A stretch of DNA of 64,000 bases from Pseudolabrys sp. (GTDB lineage Bacteria > Pseudomonadota > Alphaproteobacteria > Rhizobiales > Xanthobacteraceae). This document shows positions 19,744-31,578 of this stretch, piece by piece. The notes under the pieces were generated by a model. The model saw nothing but the letters and a program-made list of their open reading frames with translations. It was not told the origin of the DNA and searched no databases. A program made the position numbers and the translations under genes. Location of the stretch: assembly GCA_029980465.1 (NCBI GenBank), contig JARYIJ010000001.1, positions 1,736,001 to 1,800,000 of the forward strand, read 5' to 3'. How positions within the stretch are numbered: the stretch's first letter is position 1; every line of letters begins with the position of its first letter.

Positions 19744-20352
19744 CTAATGTGCGGCGTGGGTGAGGATATCGAGCGCGTGCGGCGCCCACAGGCCGAGCCC
19801 GATCAGGCCGACGCCGGCGACGCCCATGAGGCCCGCCAGCCAGCCGAGCGCGGCGATCGCCGTGATCACTTCCGCGGACGCCAGCACGATGCCGATCTGG
19901 AGCGCGGCGGAGGCAAACTCATAATTGTGGTAGCGGGACAGCGCGAGGTCGCGGGCATGCTCGGCATGCGTGGCGCGTTCAGCGAGCTGCTTGCGGCCCT
20001 CCTGAGTCGAGGGCTCGTCGTCGTAGCGCGCGGCGGTCTTCTTCCAATCGTCTACCGTCTTCAACATGCGGGCCTTGGCGGCCTCGTCCGTCGTCGCCTC
20101 GGCGTCGAGCGACAGCCGGTCGGCGCTGGCGCGCAGCACGGTGGTGCGGATCGTTTTGGCCTGGAAGAACGCCCAGAGATCGTTGGCCGTGACATTGAGC
20201 GTGACGGCGCTGGTTTGCGCGCTCTTGCCGAGCGTTTCCGAGAACGCGAGGAACAGCGCCAGCACTGCAATCAGCAGCGCGATCTTCTTGTTGCCGCCAT
20301 GCGAGGCGTGTTCGGCGTGCTCGGCATGCTCGAGATTTTCGTGTGAACTCAT
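19744..20352 (-). CDS. DUF4337 domain membrane protein
   Basis: A 202-residue protein with a His/Glu-rich N-terminus (HENLEHAEHAEHASHGG) and a transmembrane helix (KKIALLIAVLALFLAFSETL). A mostly helical middle region (ANDLWAFFQAKTIRTTVLRASAD) is typical of DUF4337, and two C-terminal hydrophobic helices follow. ATG 20352 is preceded by GAGGGGG; the longer frame upstream reads through xerC and is not real. Function unknown. The His-rich tail might bind metal, but this is only suggested by composition. Confidence 0.83.
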   Translation of the reverse strand: MSSHENLEHAEHAEHASHGGNKKIALLIAVLALFLAFSETLGKSAQTSAVTLNVTANDLWAFFQAKTIRTTVLRASADRLSLDAEATTDEAAKARMLKTVDDWKKTAARYDDEPSTQEGRKQLAERATHAEHARDLALSRYHNYEFASAALQIGIVLASAEVITAIAALGWLAGLMGVAGVGLIGLGLWAPHALDILTHAAH

Positions 20353-20449
20353 CGATGCCCCCTCAGGATCATGAGGCGCGACGATGGCGAGTCGCCGCGC
20401 GGCCGACAAGACCGGAGCGAGGTTGTTTACGGACTTATTATTCGACGGT

Positions 20450-21499
20450 TCAGGCGCGGGGATGGGCGCTGCGATAGGCCTTGAGCAACTGCTCGGTGTC
20501 GACCGCGGTATAGATCTGGGTCGTCGACAGCGAGGCGTGGCCGAGCAGTTCCTGGATGGCGCGCAGGTCGCCGCCGCGCGCCAGCAGGTGCGTGGCGAAA
20601 GAGTGGCGCAAGGCGTGCGGCGTGGCGTTGTCCGGCAGGCCGAGCGCGCCGCGCAGCCGCGCCATCGCCAGTTGCACGACGCGCGGCGACAGTGGACCAC
20701 CGCGCTGGCCGATGAACAACGGGCCATCCGCTTCGATCTCGACCGGGCAGAGCGTGAGGTAATCGTCGACAGCCTGCAGCACCTGCGGCAGCACCGGCAC
20801 CATGCGCTGCTTGCCGCCTTTGCCGGTCACCGTGATGACGTCGAGTGCGCGTTCAGCAAAAGTGGACACCGGTTTTGCGTCTGAACGCGCACCATCTTTG
20901 ACTCGCGCGCTTTTTGGGCGGCTGACCGGTTCCCACTCAGCCTGAAAGTGCGCCGCGCCAGATACGGGTACCTCCTTGCGCTTGAGCGACAGCGCCTCCG
21001 ATAGGCGAAGACCCGAGCCGTACAGCAGCGCCAGCACGGCGGCGTCGCGGGCGATCACCCACGGTTCACGCTCCTCGCCGGCGCGTAACTCCGTGTCTGC
21101 AATCCGTTTGGCCGCGGCGATGGCCAGCGGCTTCGGCAAGGTCCCGGCGACTTTGGGGGCACGCACGGCGGTCAGCGCGCCAACCTTGCCCTTGCCGTTG
21201 CGTTCGAGAAACCGCGCGAAAGACCGGGCGCCCGCCAGGCCCCGCATCAGGGACCGGCTGCCGATGCCCTCGCCGCGCCGCGCCGCCATGAAGGCGCGCA
21301 CGTCCTGCGGAGTCAGCGCCGCGAGCTCCGCCAGTCCGGGCGCGCCGCCGAGGTGCCCGGCCAGGAAGCCGAGAAACTGGCCGATGTCCCGGCGATAGGC
21401 CTCCAGCGTCTTCGGCGACATCCGCCGTTCGGCGTTGAGATAGCCGAGCCAGTGGCCGATTTCGGCGGCGACATCGGGGGCAATCGCGGCTTGCGGCAT
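20450..21499 (-). CDS. xerC: Tyrosine recombinase XerC with an in-frame repeat-derived insertion
   Basis: A 349-residue site-specific recombinase that resolves chromosome dimers at dif. The SAM-like N-terminal domain (1-110) is followed by a catalytic domain with Arg165 (SGLRLSE), Lys in TGKGGKQR (about 230), His295-x-x-Arg298 (HALRH), His321 (GHASLS) and Tyr330. The protein is about 40 residues longer than usual: residues 177-216, between the LSLKR helix end and the VITVTGKGG hairpin, come from a palindromic repeat (see the repeat entry). All catalytic residues remain, so it may still work. It is divergent from priA, 65 bases apart. Confidence 0.93.
   Translation of the reverse strand: MPQAAIAPDVAAEIGHWLGYLNAERRMSPKTLEAYRRDIGQFLGFLAGHLGGAPGLAELAALTPQDVRAFMAARRGEGIGSRSLMRGLAGARSFARFLERNGKGKVGALTAVRAPKVAGTLPKPLAIAAAKRIADTELRAGEEREPWVIARDAAVLALLYGSGLRLSEALSLKRKEVPVSGAAHFQAEWEPVSRPKSARVKDGARSDAKPVSTFAERALDVITVTGKGGKQRMVPVLPQVLQAVDDYLTLCPVEIEADGPLFIGQRGGPLSPRVVQLAMARLRGALGLPDNATPHALRHSFATHLLARGGDLRAIQELLGHASLSTTQIYTAVDTEQLLKAYRSAHPRA
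20852..20971. repeat. Palindromic repeat element inserted in frame within xerC
   Basis: This block encodes the extra residues 177-216 of XerC. It contains imperfect inverted arms, AGTGGACACCGGT near the left end and ACCGGTTCCCACT near the right. The arms are typical of intergenic repeats I associate with Rhizobiales genomes; this is recollection, not a search. The reading frame is kept open through the element, giving a Ser/Lys/Asp-rich, probably disordered loop. Confidence 0.75.
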
Positions 21500-21564
21500 G
21501 GCCGCAGAGTGGCATCGCTTCGTTACCCTTCCTTAAATGGCCGGAATCGCCATCTAATGCCCTC

Positions 21565-23736
21565 ATGCCTCCGCGTATTGTCGACGTTCTGGTGCCGGTC
21601 GCGCTCGATCAGGCCTACAGCTATCGGGTGCCCGACGGTCTCGGCCTCGAGCCGGGCGACGTCGTCTCGGTTCCGCTCGGCGCGCGCGAATATACCGGCG
21701 TGGTGTGGGGCGAAGGCAACCCGCGGCCGGGCTTGCACAACCGCCTCAAGGACGTCGACGGCAAGCTCGACGTGCCGCCGCTCAAGAGTGAATTGCGCGG
21801 CTTCGTCGACTGGCTGTCGAACTACACGCTGACGTCGCGCGGCACCGTGCTGCGCATGACGCTGCGCATGGGCGAGCATCTCGGCCCCGGCCGCGAGCGC
21901 GTCGGCGTGCGCAAGGCCGGGCCGGCGCCGGCGCGCATGACCGCGGCGCGCGCTCGCGTCATGCGTTTGTTCGGCGACGGGCTCGTTCGGCTCAAGGGCG
22001 AAGCCGCGCACGATGCCGGCGTCAGTCCCGGCGTCATCGACGGGTTGATCGACGAAGGCACGCTGGAGACGGTCGTGCTGCCGCCCGAGCCGGTGGCGAA
22101 GCCGCCCGACCCTGATTTCCGCAAGCCGGATTTCTCGCTCGGCCAGCTTGCCGCCGCTGACGCGCTGCGCACGACCGTCGCGCAGGGCGGCTTCACCACG
22201 ACGCTGCTCGACGGCGTTACCGGCTCCGGCAAGACGGAAGTGTACTTCGAGGCCGTCGCCGAAGCGATCCGGCGAAAGCGGCAATCCCTGATCCTGATGC
22301 CGGAGATCGCGCTCACCGGCCAGTTTCTCGATCGCTTCGCGCAGCGTTTCGGCACGCGGCCGGCGGAATGGCACTCGCAGGTGTCGCCGCGCAAGCGGGC
22401 CCGCACCTGGTCGGCGGTGGCTGCGAACGAAGTGCAGGTCGTGGTCGGCGCGCGCTCGGCTCTCTTTCTGCCCTATGCCGATCTCGGTCTCATCGTCGTC
22501 GACGAGGAACACGACCAGGCCTACAAGCAGGAAGACGGCGCGCATTATCACGCCCGCGACATGGCGGTGGTGCGCGGCACCATGGCGAAGATTCCCGTCG
22601 TGCTGGCGTCGGCCACGCCGTCGGTCGAATCCGTCGTCAATGCGCGGCGCGGCCGTTACCGCCATCTGCATCTGCCGGAACGGTTCGGCGGCCAGTATCT
22701 GCCCTCGGTCGAGGCCATCGACCTGCGCCGCGAAGGTCCGATGCGCGGCCGCTTCATCGCGCCGCGCCTCGCTGAAGCGGTGAAGGTCGCGCTGGAGCGC
22801 AAGGAGCAGGCGCTGCTGTTCCTCAACCGCCGCGGCTTCGCGCCGCTGACGTTGTGCCGCAGTTGCGGCCATCGGCTGCAATGCCCGAACTGCGATAGCT
22901 GGCTGGTCGATCATCGCTTCAAGCGGCGCCTGGTGTGCCACCTGTGCGGCTTCTCGACTCCGCCGCCGCAGGAATGCCCGAAGTGCCACGCCGCCGAGAG
23001 CTTCGTCGCGGTCGGTCCCGGCGTCGAGCGGCTCGAGCAGGAAGCCGCCGAGCTGTTTCCGGACAGCCGCATTCTCGTTCTGTCGAGCGATCTCGTCGAA
23101 TCCGTCGAACGGCTGCGCGCCGAGCTCGACGACGTCGCGCAAGGCCGCTTCGACATTGTCATCGGCACGCAGCTTGTGGCCAAAGGGCATCATTTTCCCA
23201 AGCTCAATCTGGTCGGCATCGTCGACGCCGATCTCGGCCTCGGCAACGGCGATCCGCGCGCGAGCGAGCGCACGTTCCAGCTTCTGCATCAGGTGGTCGG
23301 CCGCGCCGGCCGCTCGGAAGGCTTCGGCCAGGGCTTTCTACAGACGCACCAGCCCGATCACCCGGTGATGAAGGCGTTGATCTCGGGCAATCGCGAGGCG
23401 TTCTACGACAGCGAGATCGAGCTGCGCGAGCGCACGCACTATCCGCCGTTCGGCCGCCTCGCGGCGCTCGTCGTCAGTGCCGGCGAACGTCACGCCGCCG
23501 AATCGTATGGCCGCGGCCTCGCGCGGATCGCGCCGCATGACGAGCAGGTGCGCGTGCTCGGACCGGCCGAGGCGCCGATCGCGGTGATGCGCGGCCGGCA
23601 TCGCTTCCGGCTGCTCGTGAAGTCGCCGCGCAATTACGATCTGTCGGCCTATGTTCGCGACTGGCTGGCGGCGGCGCCGAAGGCGAAGGGCACCCTGCAG
23701 GTCGAGGTCGATATCGATCCGCAGAGTTTCTTCTAG
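21565..23736 (+). CDS. priA: Primosomal protein N' (replication restart helicase)
   Basis: A 723-residue DNA helicase that recognises stalled forks and reloads the replisome. The N-terminal 3'-DNA-binding domain occupies roughly residues 1-100 and a winged-helix linker follows. Walker A is GVTGSGKTE (217-225), the DEAH-type box is DEEH (313-316), and a zinc-binding region has four CxxC pairs between about 431 and 475 (CRSCGH, CPNCDS, CHLCGF, CPKCHA). Helicase motifs V-VI are in DPRASERTFQLLHQVVGRAGR. It is divergent from xerC. Length and motifs are normal. Confidence 0.97.
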   Translation: MPPRIVDVLVPVALDQAYSYRVPDGLGLEPGDVVSVPLGAREYTGVVWGEGNPRPGLHNRLKDVDGKLDVPPLKSELRGFVDWLSNYTLTSRGTVLRMTLRMGEHLGPGRERVGVRKAGPAPARMTAARARVMRLFGDGLVRLKGEAAHDAGVSPGVIDGLIDEGTLETVVLPPEPVAKPPDPDFRKPDFSLGQLAAADALRTTVAQGGFTTTLLDGVTGSGKTEVYFEAVAEAIRRKRQSLILMPEIALTGQFLDRFAQRFGTRPAEWHSQVSPRKRARTWSAVAANEVQVVVGARSALFLPYADLGLIVVDEEHDQAYKQEDGAHYHARDMAVVRGTMAKIPVVLASATPSVESVVNARRGRYRHLHLPERFGGQYLPSVEAIDLRREGPMRGRFIAPRLAEAVKVALERKEQALLFLNRRGFAPLTLCRSCGHRLQCPNCDSWLVDHRFKRRLVCHLCGFSTPPPQECPKCHAAESFVAVGPGVERLEQEAAELFPDSRILVLSSDLVESVERLRAELDDVAQGRFDIVIGTQLVAKGHHFPKLNLVGIVDADLGLGNGDPRASERTFQLLHQVVGRAGRSEGFGQGFLQTHQPDHPVMKALISGNREAFYDSEIELRERTHYPPFGRLAALVVSAGERHAAESYGRGLARIAPHDEQVRVLGPAEAPIAVMRGRHRFRLLVKSPRNYDLSAYVRDWLAAAPKAKGTLQVEVDIDPQSFF

Positions 23737-23739
23737 AAA

Positions 23740-24696
23740 CTATTCCGGCATGGTCGCGGTCGCGCGGGCCGTGGGCTTCAGCAGCACGCAAGCCGCCGCG
23801 GCAAAGATCGACACGAAGCCGACGATATCGGTGAGGCTCAGGCGTTCGCCAAGGATGACGGCGGAGGCGGTGACGCCGACGATCGGCACCAGCAGCGAGC
23901 CGATCGATGCGGTCACCGCCGGCAACTTGGCGACAATGGTCCACCACAGGAAATGGGCGAGACCGACGCCGCACACGCCGACGAACAGCACGGCCCCTAT
24001 CGTCGCCGTCTGCAGCGGCCACAGATGCGGCGCGCCTTCGACCAGTATCGTGGCGATCACAATGAAGCCCCAACCGAACAGGAGCTGCCACGCCGCGTTG
24101 GCGAGCGGCGGCATGCTCACTTTCGCCCATTTGATGTAGACCGTCGCGACAGCCCAGCTCAGCGCGCAGCCGAGCGAATAGAACACGAAGACCGGGATGC
24201 CGTGCGCGAACAGCGGCCACAGCAGAATGCCGAGCCCGCAGATGCAGAGCGCGAAGGCAAGCTGCCGGATCGGCGTCAGCTCTTCGCCGAGAACGATCCG
24301 GCTCAGCATCGTGGTCCAGATCGGCATCGAATAGGTGATGATGATGGCGCGCGAGGTCGCGCCGCTGAGCTGCGCGAAGCCGGAGAACAACTGGAAGCCG
24401 GTGACGTTGAGCAGGCCGGCGATCATCACGTGGATCCATTCGCCGCGCGGCAGCCGCAGCGGCTGCCGGGTCAGGGCGACCGCGGCAAACAGCACGGCGA
24501 CCGCGATGCCGACCGCCACGGAGCGTAAGGTCCAGGGCGACATCTCGCGCAGCGCGATGGCGGTGGCGATCCAGTTGAAGCCCCAGGCCAGCGCCAGCAG
24601 CCCGACCAGGATGCGCGCGCCCGCCGTCGCGTCGTGAGGGCGCGCCGGCGCGGCGCCAGAAACGGCTGGCGTTGAATTTGCGGGATCGTGAGTCAT
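23740..24696 (-). CDS. EamA/DMT family transporter
   Basis: A 318-residue inner-membrane exporter of the drug/metabolite transporter superfamily with about ten helices in two EamA repeats (first from GARILVGLLALAWGFNW, second from ALSWAVATVYIKWAK). ATG 24696 is chosen because codons upstream (GTG 24729) lie in unconserved sequence; no clear ribosome site supports either. It converges on priA with 3 bases between stops. Members export amino acids, nucleosides or other metabolites; substrate unknown. Confidence 0.9.
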   Translation of the reverse strand: MTHDPANSTPAVSGAAPARPHDATAGARILVGLLALAWGFNWIATAIALREMSPWTLRSVAVGIAVAVLFAAVALTRQPLRLPRGEWIHVMIAGLLNVTGFQLFSGFAQLSGATSRAIIITYSMPIWTTMLSRIVLGEELTPIRQLAFALCICGLGILLWPLFAHGIPVFVFYSLGCALSWAVATVYIKWAKVSMPPLANAAWQLLFGWGFIVIATILVEGAPHLWPLQTATIGAVLFVGVCGVGLAHFLWWTIVAKLPAVTASIGSLLVPIVGVTASAVILGERLSLTDIVGFVSIFAAAACVLLKPTARATATMPE

Positions 24697-25003
24697 ATGA
24701 AAGCCGGCACTGCCAAAGAGGGCGGTCACGCTAGCGTCACCTCGTCCCGAAAGCGAGACGGCGGCGCTTGCAGCGGTGGCCCCGGCGCGGGCCGCCTGGA
24801 GGTTGCATTCCGGCTCGCCTTAAGCGTTTCGCCATGTTGCGCCGCAAGGGGCCGTGTGATAGCAAAACCGCGATTTTGCGAGGGTTTTCCGCGGTCAACG
24901 GCGGTCCCGGCAAGGTCGGAATTCCCTCTTGGATTCCATAGGGTTACGCCGCTACCTTGGCGACGGTGCTGACCCGTGGACATGCAGAAGAGACGGGCGG
25001 CAG
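24697..25003. other. Intergenic region upstream of the atp operon
   Basis: These 307 bases contain no convincing gene. A small hairpin (GCAAAA 24862-24867 with TTTTGC 24874-24879) and a weak candidate promoter for atpH at 24928-24956 are the only structures I see. The region must hold the start signals of both the divergent EamA gene and the atp operon. Confidence 0.6.
24928..24956 (+). promoter_or_regulatory. Weak candidate promoter of the atp operon
   Basis: CTTGGA (24928-24933), a 17-base spacer and GCTACC (24951-24956) resemble the alphaproteobacterial pattern CTTGAC-N17-CTATAT only partly. It is placed 48 bases before the atpH start. Offered as a candidate only. Confidence 0.3.
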
Positions 25004-25566
25004 GTGGCAGGCGCAGATCCCATTATTTCCGGCATGGCGGGACGCTATGCCACAGCCTTGTTCGAGCTGGCGCTCGAGGCCAAGGCGCTCGACCAGGTCA
25101 AGGTCGACCTCGATACATTTGACAGGCTGGTGAGCGATAACGCCGACCTGGCGCGGCTGGTCCGCAGCCCGGTGTTCGGTGCCGACGAGCAGCTCAAGGC
25201 GCTGTCGGCCATTCTCGACAAGGCCGCTATCTCCGGCCTGACCGCGAACTTCCTGCGCGTCATCACGGCCAACCGCCGGCTCAACGCCGTGCGCGACATG
25301 ATCCGTGCCTATCGCGCTCTGGTTGCGCGGCAGCGCGGCGAGGTCACCGCCGAGGTGACGGTCGCCGAGCCGCTCAGCGACAAGAACCACGCCGCGTTGA
25401 AAGACGCGCTGAAATCGGTAACCGGCGGCAAGGACATCGACTTCGACGTGAAGATCGATCCGGCCATCATCGGCGGGCTGATCGTCAAGGTCGGCAGCCG
25501 CATGGTCGATACGTCGCTGCGCACCAAACTCAACACGATCAAGCTTGCCATGAAAGAGGCCCGCTG

Positions 25567-25567
<1 letters not shown>
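25004..25567 (+). CDS. atpH: F1F0 ATP synthase subunit delta
   Basis: A 187-residue F1 delta (OSCP) subunit linking the alpha3beta3 head to the peripheral stalk. The N-terminus [21 protein letters not shown] from GTG 25004 fits alphaproteobacterial AtpH; the frame extends to TTG 24929 without similarity. The C-terminal motif [23 protein letters not shown] is standard. It heads atpHAGDC; the F0 genes are not in the window, as is usual for alphaproteobacteria where F0 lies in a separate operon. Its stop overlaps the atpA start by one base. Confidence 0.95.
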
Positions 25568-27093
<1,526 letters not shown>

Positions 27094-27125
27094 TCCGGAA
27101 CCGGGAAGCACGGGGCTAAAGCCGG

Positions 27126-28001
27126 ATGGCATCACTCAAGGACATGCGGGTCCGCATCGCCGCGACCAAGGCGACGCAGAAGATCACCAAGGCCATGCAA
27201 ATGGTCGCGGCGTCCAAGCTGCGCCGCGCCCAGGCCGCGGCCGAAGCGGCGCGGCCCTATGCCGAGCGCATGGAGGTGGTGCTGCGTAACATCGCGGCCG
27301 GTGCCGCCGGGTCCGATACCGCGCCGAAGCTGCTCGCCGGCACGGGCAAGAACGAGGTGCATCTGCTGGTCGTGGCGACCGGCGAGCGCGGCCTCGCTGG
27401 CGCGTTCAACTCGGCGATCGTGCGCCTCGCGCGCGAGCACGTCGCCAAGCTCCAGTCCGAAGGCAAGGAGGTCAAGATCATGACCGTCGGCCGCAAGGGC
27501 TATGAGCAGCTCCGGCGGCTGTACGAGAAGCAGATCGTCGAGCGTACCGATCTGCGCAGCGTCCGCACCATTGGCTACGCCAATGCGAGCGACATCGCCA
27601 GCAAGGTCATCGACATGTTCAATCGCGGCGAGTTCGACGTCGCGACCCTGTTCTATTCACGCTTCAAGTCGGTGATCGCGCAGATACCGACCGCGCAGCA
27701 GATCATTCCGCCGAAGTTCGAAGGCGAGGCGCCGCAAGGTCCCGTCGCCGCTTACGAATACGAGCCGGAGGAGGAAGAGATCCTCGCCGAGCTGTTGCCG
27801 CGCTACGTCGCCACCCAGGTCTTCCGCGCGTTGCTCGAGAACAACGCCTCGTTCTACGGCGCGCAGATGTCGGCGATGGACAACGCAACGCGTAATGCCG
27901 GCGAGATGATCCGCAAGCAGACACTGCAGTACAACCGCACCCGTCAGGCGATGATCACGAAGGAATTGATCGAGATCATCTCGGGCGCCGAGGCTTTGTG
28001 A
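27126..28001 (+). CDS. atpG: F1F0 ATP synthase subunit gamma
   Basis: The 291-residue rotor shaft subunit. The conserved N-terminal coiled coil ([36 protein letters not shown]) and C-terminal coiled coil ([12 protein letters not shown]) flank the central Rossmann-like domain ([11 protein letters not shown]). A 100-base spacer without visible structure separates it from atpD. Confidence 0.98.
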   Translation: MASLKDMRVRIAATKATQKITKAMQMVAASKLRRAQAAAEAARPYAERMEVVLRNIAAGAAGSDTAPKLLAGTGKNEVHLLVVATGERGLAGAFNSAIVRLAREHVAKLQSEGKEVKIMTVGRKGYEQLRRLYEKQIVERTDLRSVRTIGYANASDIASKVIDMFNRGEFDVATLFYSRFKSVIAQIPTAQQIIPPKFEGEAPQGPVAAYEYEPEEEEILAELLPRYVATQVFRALLENNASFYGAQMSAMDNATRNAGEMIRKQTLQYNRTRQAMITKELIEIISGAEAL

Positions 28002-28083
28002 TGAGCACGAGGACGCCCACAAGATTTGCCCCTATTCGCGCGCGACGCGCAACAACGTGCCCGTCACGTTGACCGTCGCCTGA

Positions 28084-29553
<1,470 letters not shown>

Positions 29554-29560
29554 TCAAAAC

Positions 29561-29658
29561 GCCCTCGTCCTGAGGAGCCGCCGAAGGCGGCGTCTCGAAG
29601 GGCGAGGGCCTCATCCTTCGAGACGCATCGCTTGCGCGATGCTCCTCAGGATGAGGAG
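29561..29658. repeat. Palindromic repeat between atpD and atpC (copy D)
   Basis: Starts GCCCTCGTCCTGAGGAGCCG and ends GCTCCTCAGGATGAGGA. The outer arms (CCTGAGGAGC / GCTCCTCAGG) are complementary, and inner hairpins (GCCGCCGAAGGCGGC; GCATCGCTTGCGCGATGC) suggest a cruciform or branched RNA. It belongs to the CCTCATCCTGAGGAGC family I associate with Bradyrhizobium relatives. The atpC ribosome site follows immediately. Confidence 0.82.
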
Positions 29659-29674
29659 AAAGGGTGGAGTCTGA

Positions 29675-30082
29675 ATGGCCCTGCATTTCGAACTGGTGTC
29701 GCCGGAAAAGCTGGTGTTCTCGGGCAGCGTCGAGCAGGTCGATGTGCCGGGCCTCGAGGGTGATTTCGGCGTGCTGGAAGATCACGCTCCGATGGTTGCC
29801 ACGCTGCGGCCCGGCATCCTCACGGTTCACCTTTCCGACGGCGCGCAAAGGATTGTCGTGCTTGGCGGTTTTGCCGAAGTCTCGGAGAAGGGTCTCACCG
29901 TCGTCGCCGACCTCGCCGACTCGGTCGAGGACTTCGACAAGAGCCTGCTTGCCACGCATATCGGCGAGATCGAGCAGAAGATTCAGAAGACCGAGCCTGG
30001 CTCGGAACTCGACAAGCTGGTCACCCGGCTCGATCACTTCAGAGAGGTCGATCGTCATCTGACCGGAACGGCGATGCACTGA
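29675..30082 (+). CDS. atpC: F1F0 ATP synthase subunit epsilon
   Basis: The 135-residue epsilon subunit that regulates F1 and couples it to the rotor. The N-terminal beta-sandwich (LHFELVSPEKLVFSGSVEQVDVPGLEGDFGVLEDHAPMV) is highly typical, and the C-terminal helical part is moderately short. It is the last gene of atpHAGDC and is followed 26 bases later by a strong terminator. Confidence 0.96.
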   Translation: MALHFELVSPEKLVFSGSVEQVDVPGLEGDFGVLEDHAPMVATLRPGILTVHLSDGAQRIVVLGGFAEVSEKGLTVVADLADSVEDFDKSLLATHIGEIEQKIQKTEPGSELDKLVTRLDHFREVDRHLTGTAMH

Positions 30083-30108
30083 GCACGATGCAAGGCGAAG
30101 AGATCGAG

Positions 30109-30133
30109 GGCCCGCGCGAGCGGGCCTTTTTTT
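30109..30133 (+). terminator. Rho-independent terminator of the atp operon
   Basis: GGCCCGC (30109-30115), GCGA loop, GCGGGCC (30120-30126) followed by seven T (30127-30133). A textbook intrinsic terminator just after atpC. Confidence 0.93.
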
Positions 30134-30205
30134 GTCGGCTCATGCCTTGCCAAGGCGTCGTCATCCGCGCTGAACTGCGCACCTGACGTTGCACGGGTAA
30201 AATCC

Positions 30206-31408
30206 ATGACCGAAACACTGCCGTCCGGCTGGCCGCCGCTGCGCTTGAGCGCCAAGCAGGCCTTGCCGCATGATGCCGCCGCGGCGACTCTGGCCGGGCG
30301 CATTTGGCGTCCCGACGCGAACGGTCCCTCCGTCGTGGCGATTCGTGGCGACGATGTTGTCGACGTCAGTGCCGGCTTCTCGACCATGGCGCAGCTTTGC
30401 GAGGCCGCCGATCCGGCGTCGGCGCTGCGCGCGGTCGCGGGCGAGCGGGTCGGGTCGCTCGACGCGGTGCTGGCGAACAGCGTCACGGCGGGCCGCGACC
30501 CGGCCCGACCGTGGCTGCTGGCACCAATCGATCTGCAGGCGATCAAGGCCGCCGGCGTCACTTTTGCGGTGTCGATGCTGGAGCGCGTCATCGAAGAGAA
30601 GGCGCGCGGCAACCCGGCCGCGGCGGCATCGATCCGTGCCGAGATTGTTGGCCTCGTCGGCGAGGATTTCGCCAGGCTCAAGCCGGGCTCGCCGGAGGCG
30701 ATGCGGCTCAAACAGGTGCTGATGGAGCAGGGCTCCTGGAGCCAGTATCTCGAGGTCGGCATCGGTCCGGATGCCGAGATCTTCACCAAGGCGCAGCCGA
30801 TGTCGGCGGTCGGCACCGGCGCTGACGCCGGGTTGCATCCTTCGTCGTCATGGAACAATCCGGAGCCGGAGGTGGTGCTTGTCGTCGCCTCGGATGGCCG
30901 CATTGTCGGCGCGACGCTTGGCAACGACGTCAACCTGCGCGACGTCGAAGGCCGCTCGGCGCTGCTTCTTTCCAAAGCCAAGGATAACACCGGAAGCTGC
31001 GCGGTCGGCCCGTTCATCCGCTTCTTTGACGGGAATTTCAGTCTGAATGACGTGCGCAAGATGACAGTCGATCTGCGCGTCGAGGGCGCCGACGGATTCG
31101 TGCTCAAGGGCTCGTCGTCGATTGCGCGCATCAGCCGCGACCCGGCCGATCTCGTGGCGCAGATGGTCAACCCGCATCATCAGTTTCCCGATGGCGCGGT
31201 GCTGTTCCTCGGCACCTTGTTCGCGCCGGTCGAGGATCGCAAGCAGCCGGGCGGCGGCTTCACGCACGACCTCGGCGACGTCGTCACCATCTCGGCGCCG
31301 CAGCTCGGCGCGCTGGTCAACCGCATGCGGCGCAGCGACGAATGCGAGCGCTGGACCTTCGGCGCCTCGCAACTCATGCGCAACCTCGCGAAACGCGGGC
31401 TGCTGTAG
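30206..31408 (+). CDS. Fumarylacetoacetate hydrolase family protein
   Basis: A 400-residue member of the FAH superfamily, which hydrolyses or decarboxylates 2-oxo or beta-diketo acids with a divalent metal. The C-terminal FAH fold shows the metal-binding region NPEPEVVLVV and GATLGNDVNLRDVEGRS, then FIRFFDG; the N-terminal 130 residues are an alpha/beta extension. The long form is commonly annotated only as FAH family, and the substrate is unknown. It stands alone between the atp terminator and a palindromic repeat. Confidence 0.88.
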   Translation: MTETLPSGWPPLRLSAKQALPHDAAAATLAGRIWRPDANGPSVVAIRGDDVVDVSAGFSTMAQLCEAADPASALRAVAGERVGSLDAVLANSVTAGRDPARPWLLAPIDLQAIKAAGVTFAVSMLERVIEEKARGNPAAAASIRAEIVGLVGEDFARLKPGSPEAMRLKQVLMEQGSWSQYLEVGIGPDAEIFTKAQPMSAVGTGADAGLHPSSSWNNPEPEVVLVVASDGRIVGATLGNDVNLRDVEGRSALLLSKAKDNTGSCAVGPFIRFFDGNFSLNDVRKMTVDLRVEGADGFVLKGSSSIARISRDPADLVAQMVNPHHQFPDGAVLFLGTLFAPVEDRKQPGGGFTHDLGDVVTISAPQLGALVNRMRRSDECERWTFGASQLMRNLAKRGLL

Positions 31409-31432
31409 GAAAAAATATGGCGCAATTTCAAA

Positions 31433-31533
31433 CTGTCATGCCCGCGGAGGCGGGCATCCGGTATTCAATGACTTCATAAGACAGCGACGGCCGTTTCCCT
31501 TTACCGGATCACCCGCTTGCGCGGGTGATGACA
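31433..31533. repeat. Intergenic palindromic repeat, copy E
   Basis: Starts CTGTCATGCCCGCGGAGGCG and ends CTTGCGCGGGTGATGACA. It is the sister copy of the element at 16220-16318: the right-hand 27 bases differ at only three positions and the left end has the same CTGTCATGCCC-hairpin layout. It lies between the convergent FAH and rppH genes and may help end both transcripts. Confidence 0.8.
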
Positions 31534-31578
31534 TTTGAGAGATTGCAGCGGTGCCGCGACGATACCAATGTGCTTGCT

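Noticed and set aside
20450..21499. XerC as a phage or island integrase
   Set aside because: Position beside priA, overall alignment and lack of att repeats fit housekeeping XerC; only the internal insertion is unusual.
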